NCBI GenBank assembly: GCA_024401355.1
Contig: JAKSLF010000001.1
Span: forward strand, 1-64,000
Origin: Bacteroidales bacterium
GTDB lineage: Bacteria; Bacteroidota; Bacteroidia; Bacteroidales; Marinilabiliaceae
Direction of reading: 5' to 3'
DNA length: 64,000 nt
Shown here in pieces: positions 45,135-54,402 of the stretch. The notes under the pieces were generated by a model, which was given only the letters and a program-made list of their open reading frames with translations, was not told where the DNA came from and searched no databases. Both the position numbers and the translations under genes were made by a program. Position 1 is the first letter of the stretch; every line of letters starts with the position of its first letter.

Positions 45135-45883
45135 TGTCGATAATGGTTTATCAGCACTCGGTGTGGAATAGTGCCGTGTGATATTATTTCTATCGGATTC
45201 TTATATATCTTCAGCATGTCGTCTGTTATCTTGTTCGTTGCGTGGTAATGCAAGCTTTTGTTGACGCATGCTATTGTTTTTACGTATGTCGAGATGGTTC
45301 CTATGTCATGTGATACTAGCAGAATGCCCATCTCCTGGGCAAGTTTTGGTAGTAGCTTATACAGATTCGTCTCTGCCACTTTGTCCATGTATGTCACAGG
45401 CTCGTCGAGTATCAGCAGATCTGGTTTGCCCATTATTGCCCTACATAGAAAAACTCTCTGTCGTTGTCCTCCTGAAAGCTCTCCTATCTGACGGTCTTTC
45501 ATATCTGTCAGCTGGGCAAATTCTAGCAGTTCCATCACTCTTTGCTTCGCTTCTTTAGATGGGAAGAGTCTGTTCCCATCTATCTGACCAGATATTATAA
45601 CGTCTTTTACGCTTATTGGGAAGTTTAGGTCTATATCGTTAATCTGTGGCAAATATCCTATTTTCAGGTTCTCCTTTCTCTCTATTTGTCCTCTTGTTGG
45701 TTTTATTGACTCTAGTATTACTTTTATTATTGTCGTTTTACCACCTCCGTTGGGACCTATGAATGCGATTATGTCATCGCGATATATATCTATGCTTACA
45801 CCACTCACTACGATGTTTCCATCATAGCCAGCATCTATGTTTTCAAGGCTTATTAGCTTTTCTCTCTCTCCTCCAGCTGTCAT
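45131..45883 (-). CDS. Metal ABC transporter ATP-binding protein (ZnuC-like)
   Basis: 250 residues. Walker A GPNGGGKTT, signature LSGGQRQRVFLCRA, Walker B LLILDEPVTYMD, switch His in SHDIG. 20 bases after the binding-protein gene. Confidence 0.95.
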   Translation of the reverse strand: MTAGGEREKLISLENIDAGYDGNIVVSGVSIDIYRDDIIAFIGPNGGGKTTIIKVILESIKPTRGQIERKENLKIGYLPQINDIDLNFPISVKDVIISGQIDGNRLFPSKEAKQRVMELLEFAQLTDMKDRQIGELSGGQRQRVFLCRAIMGKPDLLILDEPVTYMDKVAETNLYKLLPKLAQEMGILLVSHDIGTISTYVKTIACVNKSLHYHATNKITDDMLKIYKNPIEIISHGTIPHRVLINHYRQ

Positions 45884-45903
45884 TTTGTTCTCTCTTTATT
45901 CTC

Positions 45904-46803
45904 TTATTCCGTTCTTAGTGCGTTTATTATTGTCTCCATTGTCCCTTTCCAGTCATATCCTTCTGGTGTGAACATTACTACTTTTGCGTTAAGCATCTTA
46001 GATGCCTTTTCTGCTTTCTCTATGTCATATCCATCCTGCACAAACACTACGCCAGCTTTCTTTGCTTTCGCTTTTTCTATTTGTTCCATATATGTCTGTG
46101 GTGTCGGTGCATTGCCGTCTTTCTCTATTTCCATCTGAGTCATATTATAGTCTCTTGCTATATATGTCAACGCCGGATGGTATATCATGAATGCCTTGTC
46201 TCCTTTCTTCTTCTCTTCTGTCAGTTTTCTGTCCAAGTTCTCTATTTCTGTTTCAAGTACATTGAGTGCCGAATCTATTGACTCTTCTCTCTCATTTATT
46301 AGATTCTTAATCTCTTTGTAAATGTTTTCTGCCATTACTTTGGCCTCTTTCGGCGAAAGCCAATAGTGTGGGTCTATTGCGTGAACGTGTCCTTCCTCGT
46401 TAGCTTCGTGGTCGTGGTCTTCGTTCTTGATGAGTTCGATTCCATCGCTGAGGTCTACCCATTTCAAATCCTTGTTGACGCTCATGATTCTCTCCTGCCA
46501 TGTTCTTTCAAAGTCAAGTCCGCCTATGGCAAAGTATGCTTTGGACTTGCTCAGGTCCATCATTTGGCTTGGCCTTGGAGTATAGTCCGAGTGTCCGGCC
46601 GATTGTGGTATCATGATATTGATGTCAACTTTGTTTCCTGCTATTTTCTCAATGAAATATGCCTCTACTGGCAAGCTTACTGTTATTGTTGGCTTAACAT
46701 TGTCCCTCATTGCAGTTTGGCACGACGATATTATTCCGACGGCCATTATTGCTAATGCGATTTCCTTGGCTTTGTTTATTATGTTTCTATTTCTCCCTCT
46801 CAT
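45904..46803 (-). CDS. Zinc-type solute-binding lipoprotein (ZnuA/TroA family)
   Basis: 299 residues from the ATG at 46803, 13 bases past the LytTR stop; an upstream ATG at 46836 would overlap it. Signal ends GIISSC (lipobox). TroA fold with metal His in GHSDYTPRPSQ, a His/Asp-rich loop (NEDHDHEANEEGHVH) followed by DPHYWLSP, and YHPALTYIARDYN. The His-rich loop is typical of zinc-binding members. Confidence 0.93.
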   Translation of the reverse strand: MRGRNRNIINKAKEIALAIMAVGIISSCQTAMRDNVKPTITVSLPVEAYFIEKIAGNKVDINIMIPQSAGHSDYTPRPSQMMDLSKSKAYFAIGGLDFERTWQERIMSVNKDLKWVDLSDGIELIKNEDHDHEANEEGHVHAIDPHYWLSPKEAKVMAENIYKEIKNLINEREESIDSALNVLETEIENLDRKLTEEKKKGDKAFMIYHPALTYIARDYNMTQMEIEKDGNAPTPQTYMEQIEKAKAKKAGVVFVQDGYDIEKAEKASKMLNAKVVMFTPEGYDWKGTMETIINALRTE

Positions 46804-46816
46804 CTTCTCAGTTTGC

Positions 46817-47674
46817 TTAGAGCATTTCATATACATCTTTCACATAGCTCTTTGTCACTGGTATGCTGAGCGGCATTGGCGCATCCAGTTTCACAAGTAG
46901 ACCGTCATTCTTTTTCTCCAGAAGCTTAATGTGTTGTGAGTTTACCATGTATGATTTGTGACAACGTATTATTCCTTGAGGCTTCAGGTTTGCCTCTGCG
47001 TGTTTCATCGTGTTACGTATCAGAATTGACGAGAGCTTTTGTCCCTCGGCGTAATATACTACTATATAATTGTCTGCTCCTTTTATATACATAAGGTCCG
47101 AAAGCTTGACACTGAATTTTATCTCCCCCTTGTTGTCGTAGAAGTTAGCCATCATCAGCGATCCTTTCGTCGTGTCTTTCGACACTTCCATTCCGCCGCT
47201 CTCTATTCTTTGCAGTTTCTTGTTCTTGTCATCCCATGAGAAATAAAGCCAGAGAGCACTATATGGAAGCAGCAATATCCAAGCTGTGTTTTTTAGCGAT
47301 ATGCTTATCATGTCGAGAAGGTCTCTTGAGTCGTTGAATCCAGCCCTCTCAAATATTGTGAACGAAATTGCCATTGCCAATATTTCTACTGCAATCCATA
47401 TAAGATATTGCCAGAGCATCAGTCTGCGACCCTTCGCTCCATAGTTTTTATACATTATCACTCGGCTAATTGCCACGACTGCCATACCTAATAATACCAG
47501 TATGCTCGATAATATGAAGTATCGTAGATCCGTCATATCCGGTACCCATAGTTCCGATCTATATGGCTTAAAGACATTGATGAACACAAGGGAGAATATA
47601 GCCGTGAAGACTATAAGCTTTACTGTGTTGGCTTTCGTCAATAAGTAGTTAGGTATTCTCTTGTTTAGGTCCAT
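46817..47674 (-). CDS. Membrane-bound LytTR transcription regulator
   Basis: 285 residues. Four hydrophobic helices (about 17-35, 50-72, 85-106, 125-148), no receiver domain, then a LytTR DNA-binding domain (about 185-285: VKLSDLMYIKGADNYIVVYY; IIRCHKSYMVNSQHIKLLEKK). First gene of the run LytTR-binding protein-ATPase-permease, and divergent from the SusC operon, whose upstream region carries GTTACAT repeats 22 bases apart, a LytTR-like spacing. It may control either or both. Confidence 0.9.
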   Translation of the reverse strand: MDLNKRIPNYLLTKANTVKLIVFTAIFSLVFINVFKPYRSELWVPDMTDLRYFILSSILVLLGMAVVAISRVIMYKNYGAKGRRLMLWQYLIWIAVEILAMAISFTIFERAGFNDSRDLLDMISISLKNTAWILLLPYSALWLYFSWDDKNKKLQRIESGGMEVSKDTTKGSLMMANFYDNKGEIKFSVKLSDLMYIKGADNYIVVYYAEGQKLSSILIRNTMKHAEANLKPQGIIRCHKSYMVNSQHIKLLEKKNDGLLVKLDAPMPLSIPVTKSYVKDVYEML

Positions 47675-47752
47675 CTCTGGCTTTCTATTTTGTTAATAAG
47701 TGTTCTGTTCTTTTTTCGACCATTCATATAAGAGAATGGTTTTTCAATTCGT

Positions 47753-47760
47753 CAAAGTTA
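47753..47760 (-). promoter_or_regulatory. -7 box for the LytTR-metal importer operon
   Basis: Minus strand TAACTTTG, giving a 5' UTR of about 70 bases. No TTG at -33. The 47761-47997 stretch beyond it is T-rich and shows nothing else. Confidence 0.55.
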
Positions 47761-47997
47761 ATACTTTTTTGTTTTATATCCTACCTCTTGGCCATTATTT
47801 ACTGATGCCATTATTCCCTATTTTCTCTCTTGTCTTTTTTGCTCAATCCAACCTTGTTCTCCGTTATTGTATTTATACATCATAACTGATGATTTCTTTC
47901 ATTATTTGCTCATTTTGTATATGTCATCTGCCACCTTTTTGCTTCTTGTTATATGTTCTTTTCTTTTAGTTTTTGTCAACATAATTTATCTAATCAT

Positions 47998-48111
47998 GTT
48001 CATGGTGTTACATTAGACCTGCAATTGCGTTACATAATCGCTTAATGACACAACAATGTAAGTATATGTTACATTCTCTTTCGGTAAGGTTAACAAATAT
48101 TAATAAGTTTG
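47998..48111 (+). promoter_or_regulatory. GTTACAT regulatory array and promoter of the second SusCD operon (copy A)
   Basis: GTTCATG at 47998, GTTACAT at 48007-48013, 48029-48035 and 48068-48074, inverted ATGTAA at 48056-48061, then CAAATATTAATAAGTTTG at 48094-48111 containing -7 box TAAGTTTG (48104-48111). No TTG at -33, so activator dependence is likely. The spacings match those at 61010-61123 exactly. Confidence 0.8.
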
Positions 48112-48330
48112 GACCGTGAAATGGTTTATTGAATCGCCATTCCACAAGGAAACAATCAATGTATAACATAAATTTAATGCCTATTTAAAAGAAAAGAGAC
48201 TCAAACTTCTATCGTTTTTAAGCACTTTACCTTATATATATAGGGGTGCAAAAATTTAAAAAAGCAATCTGAACTCGTAGGTTTAGAATCTACTAAAAAA
48301 CAACAATAATTTTAACTTAAACCTTTAACT
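48112..48330 (+). other. Long 5' leader of the second SusC gene
   Basis: About 215 bases between the predicted start and ATG. It holds a possible nine-codon ORF at 48159 and a weak GCAC/GTGC stem near 48223-48250; no known riboswitch recognised. Confidence 0.5.
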
Positions 48331-51300
48331 ATGAAAACAAAGCTTTTGTTTTGTTTGTCGTTTGTCCTCTTCGCTTGCATGACAGCGTTTGGACAGACGA
48401 AGACTGTCAAGGGAACTGTAATCTCAGGCGAGGACAATCTTCCTCTTCCTGGCGTTGCAATCCTTGAGAAAGGAACCACTAATGGTACCGTTACTGATAT
48501 TGATGGCAACTACAGCATCAATGTTAATGAGAACGGAACTATCGTGGCTTCATTTATCGGCTTCACTACTCAGGAAGTAGCAGTAGCAGGCCAGAACACA
48601 ATCAACATCACACTCGAGTCTGACTCTAAGGAGCTCGACGACGTTGTAGTTGTTGGTTATGGTGTTCAGAAGAAGAAACTCGTCACTGGTGCTACCGTAC
48701 AGGTAAAGGGTGACGAAATCGCCAAGTTGAACACAACAAATGCTCTTGGAGCAATGGCATCTTCAACTCCTGGTGTTCAGATCACTCAGTCTTCTTCACA
48801 GCCTGGTAAGGGCTTTAAGGTTAACATCCGTGGTATCGGTACTATCGGTAACTCAGCACCTCTTTATGTAATCGACGGTGTTTCGGGTGGAGACCTCGCA
48901 AGCATCAACCCTAACGATATCGAGTCTATCGACGTTTTGAAGGATGCTGCATCATCAGCTATCTATGGTGCACGTGCTGCCAACGGCGTTATCCTCGTTA
49001 CTACTAAGCAGGGTAAGGCTGGTAAGATTGAACTTACTTACAACGGTTCTTTGGGCTGGTCAAACGCTTACAAGCGTCCACAGCTCCTTGATGCTCAGCA
49101 GTTCATGACAATCATGGATGAGTACAGCTTCAACACAGGTGGTACTAAGCTTGATTTCTCTGCTTACATTCCACAGGAGATTATCGACAAGGTTAATAAT
49201 GATGGTTGGAAGGGTACTGACTGGTGGGGTGCATTCGAGAACAAGAACGCTCTTCAGCAGAACCATTCTGTAACTGTTACTGGTGGTTCAGACAAGTCTA
49301 AGTTCGCTATGTCATACACATATACTGATAATGAAGGTATCATGGGTGCCGACAAGGCTTCTTTCTACAAGCGTCATACTATCCGTATCAACAGCGACCA
49401 CGTATTGTTGAAGGCGAAAGATTTCGATGCTATCACAATCGGTGAGAACATGTCTATCATGTATAACACTAGCCATGACTTGGCTGAGGACGGTATGTAC
49501 TGGAGCTACATCCACAGCTTGCTTCAGACTAACCCACTTGTGCCACAGTTTGATGAGAATGGTGAGAACTATACCTATACTAAGGACGGCGCGGGCTGGA
49601 ACGACTACTGGTTCAACAACCCATGGGAAGGCCTCACAAAGGGTGGCTGGAACTCTATGGCAGAGAGCCGCAACGTCAATGCTAACGCAACTGCTTTCTT
49701 GACAATTCAGCCTATCAAGGGCTTGAAGTTCCGTTCACAGTTCAACTACGCTTGGGGTTCGGGCGCATATCGCGCATACGGTGAGCCACGTTCTCCATCT
49801 TCAGGTTCTGGTACTGTAAGCATTTATAACGTAAGCCAGAGCGCTTGGATGAACACTAACTACTCTCTCGAGAACACTCTTACTTATGATCTTCCTGTTA
49901 TCGCTGGTAACAAGATTAACGTTCTCGTTGGTCAGAGCTTCAACAGCACTTCATGGAGCTTCAACCTCGGTGGTTCTAACAAGGTTGCTGAAGGCGAACA
50001 GCTTGCAACTCTCAAGAACTGGGATTCAGCATGGTTGTCAAACTTCAAGGTAGCCAACGCTACTGATATGTCTCTTACAGGTAAGCCAAACGACGAGGAG
50101 TACCTCGCATCTTGGTTCGGTCGTGTAAACTGGGACTTGAACGAGACTTACATGGCTACAGTTACTGTACGTCGTGATGGTTCTAGTATCTTTGCTGATG
50201 GCAAACGTTGGGGTACATTCCCATCTGTATCTGCAGGTTGGGTGTTGACAAACGAGAGCTTCCTCGAGGGTGCTCAGGGTATCGTTGACTTCTTCAAGAT
50301 CCGTGCATCTTGGGGCCAGAATGGTAACTGCTCTATTTCTAAGTATCAGTACCTCGCTACAATCGCTCAGTCAACTGACGCAGGTGATAACGGCTATAAG
50401 TTCGCTGATGACGTAGTAACATCTACAAGCGGTACTCCAAACACAGGTGCTTATGCAAATATTGTTCCTAACCCAGATGTAACTTGGGAGACTTCTGAGC
50501 AGCTCGACCTCGGTTTCGACGCTCGTTTCATCGACAGCCGTTTGTCTGTGAACTTCGACTGGTATAAGAAGACTACTAAGGACTGGTTGATCACAGGTCC
50601 ACACATCGCTATCCAGGGTACAAGCCCTGCATACATCAACGGTGGTGACGTTGAGAACAAGGGTATTGAAATTGCTATTGGTTGGAACGACCAGATTGGC
50701 AAGGACTTCAAGTACAATGCAAGCGTAAACTTCGCAACTAACAAGAACGAGGTAACACGTATCGCAAACCAGAACGGCTACATCAACGGTTCTAGCTCAA
50801 TCCTCTCACAGGGTACTGACTACATCTACCGTGCTGAGAAGGGCAAGCCTATCGGTTACTTCTATGGCATGTCATACAGCGGTATCTGGCAGAACCAGGC
50901 TGAAATTGATGCAGCTAAGGCAGCTGGTAAGGCAGTTCTCGACGGTGCTCAGCCAGGTGACTGCAAGTGGGATGACTGGAACAACGACGGCCAGATTGTA
51001 TACGCAGACGGTGCAACTAGCGATAAGCATGAGATTGGTAATCCAAACCCAGACGTAACTCTTGGTGTTAACCTCGGTTTCTCTTGGAAGGGTCTTGACT
51101 TCGCTGTAAACGGTGCTGGTGCATTCGGTATGCAGATCATGCGTTCTTACCGTTCATATGGTGACTCATTCTGGCATCAGTATGATACAAGTATCTTGAA
51201 CCGTTGGCATGGTGAGGGCACTTCAAACGACGTGCCAAGAATCTCTGGTACAGGTCACCCTAACACAATCTATGTATCTACTCGTTACATGGAGGATGCA

Positions 51301-51543
51301 GACTACTTCAAGATTAAGGCAGTTACTCTCGGCTATGATTTGAAGCAGCTTTTGACTAAGATGCCACTCCAGCAGCTCCGTTTCTATGTTCAGGCTTCAA
51401 ACCTCAAGACATTCACTGGTTACACAGGTCTTGACCCTGAGGTTGGTTCATCCGGTGGTGCTGATAGCTGGGCATCTGGTATTGACCTTGGTTTGTACCC
51501 ACCTTCACGTACTTGGACTGTTGGTGCAACCATTAAGTTCTAA
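48331..51543 (+). CDS. SusC/RagA-family TonB-dependent transporter
   Basis: 1070 residues. Signal peptide (about 1-21, FGQ), CarboxypepD_reg-like domain (about 23-105, GTVISGEDNLPLPGVAI), SusC TonB box (ELDDVVVVGYGVQKKKLVTGA), plug with VNIRGIGTIGNSAPLYVIDG and VLKDAASSAIYGARAANGVI, and a barrel ending TVGATIKF. Codon bias is strong (GGT, CGT, AAC), so it is probably abundant. First gene of a five-gene plus-strand block. Confidence 0.97.
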   Translation: MKTKLLFCLSFVLFACMTAFGQTKTVKGTVISGEDNLPLPGVAILEKGTTNGTVTDIDGNYSINVNENGTIVASFIGFTTQEVAVAGQNTINITLESDSKELDDVVVVGYGVQKKKLVTGATVQVKGDEIAKLNTTNALGAMASSTPGVQITQSSSQPGKGFKVNIRGIGTIGNSAPLYVIDGVSGGDLASINPNDIESIDVLKDAASSAIYGARAANGVILVTTKQGKAGKIELTYNGSLGWSNAYKRPQLLDAQQFMTIMDEYSFNTGGTKLDFSAYIPQEIIDKVNNDGWKGTDWWGAFENKNALQQNHSVTVTGGSDKSKFAMSYTYTDNEGIMGADKASFYKRHTIRINSDHVLLKAKDFDAITIGENMSIMYNTSHDLAEDGMYWSYIHSLLQTNPLVPQFDENGENYTYTKDGAGWNDYWFNNPWEGLTKGGWNSMAESRNVNANATAFLTIQPIKGLKFRSQFNYAWGSGAYRAYGEPRSPSSGSGTVSIYNVSQSAWMNTNYSLENTLTYDLPVIAGNKINVLVGQSFNSTSWSFNLGGSNKVAEGEQLATLKNWDSAWLSNFKVANATDMSLTGKPNDEEYLASWFGRVNWDLNETYMATVTVRRDGSSIFADGKRWGTFPSVSAGWVLTNESFLEGAQGIVDFFKIRASWGQNGNCSISKYQYLATIAQSTDAGDNGYKFADDVVTSTSGTPNTGAYANIVPNPDVTWETSEQLDLGFDARFIDSRLSVNFDWYKKTTKDWLITGPHIAIQGTSPAYINGGDVENKGIEIAIGWNDQIGKDFKYNASVNFATNKNEVTRIANQNGYINGSSSILSQGTDYIYRAEKGKPIGYFYGMSYSGIWQNQAEIDAAKAAGKAVLDGAQPGDCKWDDWNNDGQIVYADGATSDKHEIGNPNPDVTLGVNLGFSWKGLDFAVNGAGAFGMQIMRSYRSYGDSFWHQYDTSILNRWHGEGTSNDVPRISGTGHPNTIYVSTRYMEDADYFKIKAVTLGYDLKQLLTKMPLQQLRFYVQASNLKTFTGYTGLDPEVGSSGGADSWASGIDLGLYPPSRTWTVGATIKF

Positions 51544-51564
51544 CTCAAAATTGATTATTAGGAT

Positions 51565-53451
51565 ATGAAAAACAAAATATTAACAGCAGCGACTTTGCTT
51601 TCAGCAGTTTCGTTCACTGCTTGTAATGACATGCTGGACACAGATCCACGTGTTACTGAGATGACTCAGGCTACTTTCCCTGGTAAGCCTGCAGACGTTG
51701 AGGCATTGAATGCGGCTACCTACAGTATCATGAATACAATGGGTGGTGGCGACGCAGACACCCAGAACCCATTCTACTGGTGGGAAATCATGTCTGATAA
51801 CTGCTATGGTTCTGGTGGTCTTCAGGACAACAAGGTAAAGGCAATGCATCACCTTGTACAGATGAACGTTGACCAGTATGAGCAGACATTCATCCTTCTC
51901 TATGGTGGTATCTCACGTGCAAACAACCAGATCGAGACAATCGACAACGTTGCTTGGACAGCCGACCAGAAGAAACAGCGTAACCAGCTCCTCGGTGAGG
52001 GTTACTTCATGCGTGGTCTCTACACACTCTGGCTTACTCAGTTGTATGGTGATGTACCTCTGATTACATCAACAACAATCACTGCTGACATGGAGAAGCA
52101 GGTTAGTGCTGAAGATGTTATCTATCCTCAGATTCTTTCTGACTTCATTTCAGGTGTTAACCTCATGAGCGCAGAAAAGAGCAGTGGCCATGCTAACAAG
52201 TTCGTTGCTGAATCATTCATCGGACGTGCTTACATGTTCTGGGCAGGCTTCTACAAGAATGTATCAGAATTGTCTTCTGGTAGCGTACCTGCTATGAGCC
52301 TCGTTGCTCAGGAAGGTTGCGACAAGACTTCTCTTTCTAAGGACGATGTTGTATCTTACATTCAGGACGTTATCGCTAACGGTGGTTACACTCTCTGTAA
52401 GGACTATCGTTCTTTGTGGCAGTATTCAAACAGTTTTGTATGGGATGAGGCTCATGATGGTGAAAATCATGCTTATGATTTCATTGCTGACATGGATCGT
52501 GCTGACTGTTTTGACCAGCCTGGTATGGGCAACGGTAACACTGAGGAAATCTTCCAGATTCAGTTCATGAACGCTTCTAAGTGGGCTATCGGTGGTACTT
52601 ACTCTACTGCACGTATGTACTGTAACTACCTCTCATGCTTCTGGGCTCTCCGTGTTAACGGTACTAACGGTGACCGTGATCACACTTATCCATTTACTCA
52701 GGGCTGGGGCCAGGGTACTCCTTCATGTAACATCTGGGATGACTGGACAATCGCTGAGAATGAAGGTGGCTACAAGGATATCCGTAAGCTAGGTTCTTTG
52801 ATTGATGGTGCTACTGAAAACAAGGAGATTGACTACAACTTCGTAAAGGACTGCTGCGAGGCATCTGGTTTCGGTGTAAAGAAGTACAATGGTGTTACAC
52901 TTGACGCTTTGACAGGTGATAATCCATGGTGGCGTTGTGCTGAAGGCTTCTCTGCAAGTTCACTTGACAACGGTATGCAGGGTGACCACTTCGAGGACTT
53001 CTATCTGATGCGTTATGCTGATGTACTCCTCATGGCTACTGAGCTCACTGGTAATGCTTCATACATGAACCAGGTTCAGAAGCGTGCAGGCGTTCCAGAG
53101 ACAGCTTACTCTTTGAAGGCTGTTCAGGACGAGCGTCGTTGGGAGTTTGCATTCGAAGGTCTTCGTTTCAACGATATGCGTCGTTGGTCAGGCAAGAACG
53201 GTGGCGAGTCATGCTACGCGGCTAAGGCTCTTCAGGCTCAGGCTGGTAAGCAGATCGTTAACAAGGGTGACGTAGCTAACAAGGGTACAATGAAGCATAT
53301 GACATGTTCATGGGCTGAGCGTTATGCTGCAACTGACGGCTTCTTGTCTAAGCCACAAGCTCAGATTACTCTTATGAATGGCAAGCTTGAGCAGAACCCT
53401 GGTTGGGATGCTACTGACCCTAAAACACAGTATGTTGACCTTTACAATTAA
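51565..53451 (+). CDS. SusD/RagB-family lipoprotein
   Basis: 628 residues, slightly long. Lipobox SFTAC (Cys19), then DMLDTDPRVTEMTQATF, the canonical SusD start; TPR helices with LLGEGYFMRGLYTLWLTQLYGDVPLI; C-terminal RRWEFAFEGLRFNDMRRWSG. Partner of the SusC protein 21 bases upstream. Strongly biased codons. Confidence 0.96.
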   Translation: MKNKILTAATLLSAVSFTACNDMLDTDPRVTEMTQATFPGKPADVEALNAATYSIMNTMGGGDADTQNPFYWWEIMSDNCYGSGGLQDNKVKAMHHLVQMNVDQYEQTFILLYGGISRANNQIETIDNVAWTADQKKQRNQLLGEGYFMRGLYTLWLTQLYGDVPLITSTTITADMEKQVSAEDVIYPQILSDFISGVNLMSAEKSSGHANKFVAESFIGRAYMFWAGFYKNVSELSSGSVPAMSLVAQEGCDKTSLSKDDVVSYIQDVIANGGYTLCKDYRSLWQYSNSFVWDEAHDGENHAYDFIADMDRADCFDQPGMGNGNTEEIFQIQFMNASKWAIGGTYSTARMYCNYLSCFWALRVNGTNGDRDHTYPFTQGWGQGTPSCNIWDDWTIAENEGGYKDIRKLGSLIDGATENKEIDYNFVKDCCEASGFGVKKYNGVTLDALTGDNPWWRCAEGFSASSLDNGMQGDHFEDFYLMRYADVLLMATELTGNASYMNQVQKRAGVPETAYSLKAVQDERRWEFAFEGLRFNDMRRWSGKNGGESCYAAKALQAQAGKQIVNKGDVANKGTMKHMTCSWAERYAATDGFLSKPQAQITLMNGKLEQNPGWDATDPKTQYVDLYN

Positions 53452-53472
53452 TCTTATAATTAGCAAAACAAT

Positions 53473-54189
53473 ATGAAAAAGATATTTTTGTTACTTGCTG
53501 CAGCTTTTGCTTTTACTGCTTGCGAACCCGAGCAGGAAGACTTCAGCAATGGCGGTCACATCACAGTGGACCAGCTGGTAGCTAAGACTACTGTTAGCCA
53601 GACTGGCAACGTAGTTAAGTGTGAAACTCTTGCTCCAGTTAATGCTAAATGGAGTATTGCTGGCAAGGAATATTTTAGCAACTATGCTACAAAGAAGTTG
53701 AAGCTTGGTAGCCACACTGCTACTATCACAGCTCTTTGTGCTGACGGTACAGAACTTACACATGAGTTCCCTATTACCGTTACAGAAATCACTGATCCAC
53801 TCGAGAAGTTCTGGATCTATGGTGAGGATCCTGAGGCTCAGCCTGCATTCTCTCCTGCTGCATGGGACGCTGCAGAAATGCGTTTCAGCGACAACGAGGG
53901 TAAGCACTTCCCATACCTTTCAGATGATGTATATTGGGGTTTTAAGACTCTTATCTTCGACATCACTGATGCTACTGACGACTGTAAGGGTCGTATCATG
54001 AATGGCTGGTGGTCTGCTCGCTACGATGATGAGAAGGACGTTCAGTTCACTAACGGTCTCTGGGAGCTCCAGCTCACTGAGGCTATCGCAAAGGACTGCG
54101 CAAGAGGTAACGGTGGTGATGGTAAGGACCTCGACCTTATGGTTACATCTGGTAGCTGTACTATCAACTCTGTTTACTATGAGGAATAA
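53473..54189 (+). CDS. Surface lipoprotein of the second SusCD operon
   Basis: 238 residues. Lipobox FTAC (Cys17), then an Ig-like beta domain (about 28-110, TVSQTGNVVKCETLAPVNAKWSI) and a C-terminal part with FWIYGEDPEAQPAFSPAAWDAAEMRF that resembles a jelly-roll carbohydrate-binding or SusE-like domain. Last gene before a strong terminator. Ligand unknown. Confidence 0.82.
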   Translation: MKKIFLLLAAAFAFTACEPEQEDFSNGGHITVDQLVAKTTVSQTGNVVKCETLAPVNAKWSIAGKEYFSNYATKKLKLGSHTATITALCADGTELTHEFPITVTEITDPLEKFWIYGEDPEAQPAFSPAAWDAAEMRFSDNEGKHFPYLSDDVYWGFKTLIFDITDATDDCKGRIMNGWWSARYDDEKDVQFTNGLWELQLTEAIAKDCARGNGGDGKDLDLMVTSGSCTINSVYYEE

Positions 54190-54215
54190 TATTTCCTTGT
54201 AAGTATAATTACTTG

Positions 54216-54246
54216 GGCTGGCTCTTTTTGAGCCAGCCTTTTTTTA
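54216..54246 (+). terminator. Terminator of the second SusCD operon
   Basis: Perfect 9-bp stem GGCTGGCTC / GAGCCAGCC around TTTTT, followed by eight T. Confidence 0.92.
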
Positions 54247-54342
54247 TTAAAATCCTTTATTGTTGTTCCTCTTGTCAGCTTATTCACCTGTTACGTTTTG
54301 ATATCTCAATTTTATTGCATAACTTGCTTACTCTAAGAGCTC

Positions 54343-54350
54343 TATTTTTG
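54343..54350 (+). promoter_or_regulatory. -7 box for the DUF6057 / propeller gene pair
   Basis: TATTTTTG matches TAnnTTTG, 52 bases before the ATG at 54403. No TTG at the right -33 spacing. Confidence 0.5.
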
Positions 54351-54402
54351 CATGTGATGCTACTGGGCTATAAATAATTGTTTACACTAATTTGACATTA
54401 AA

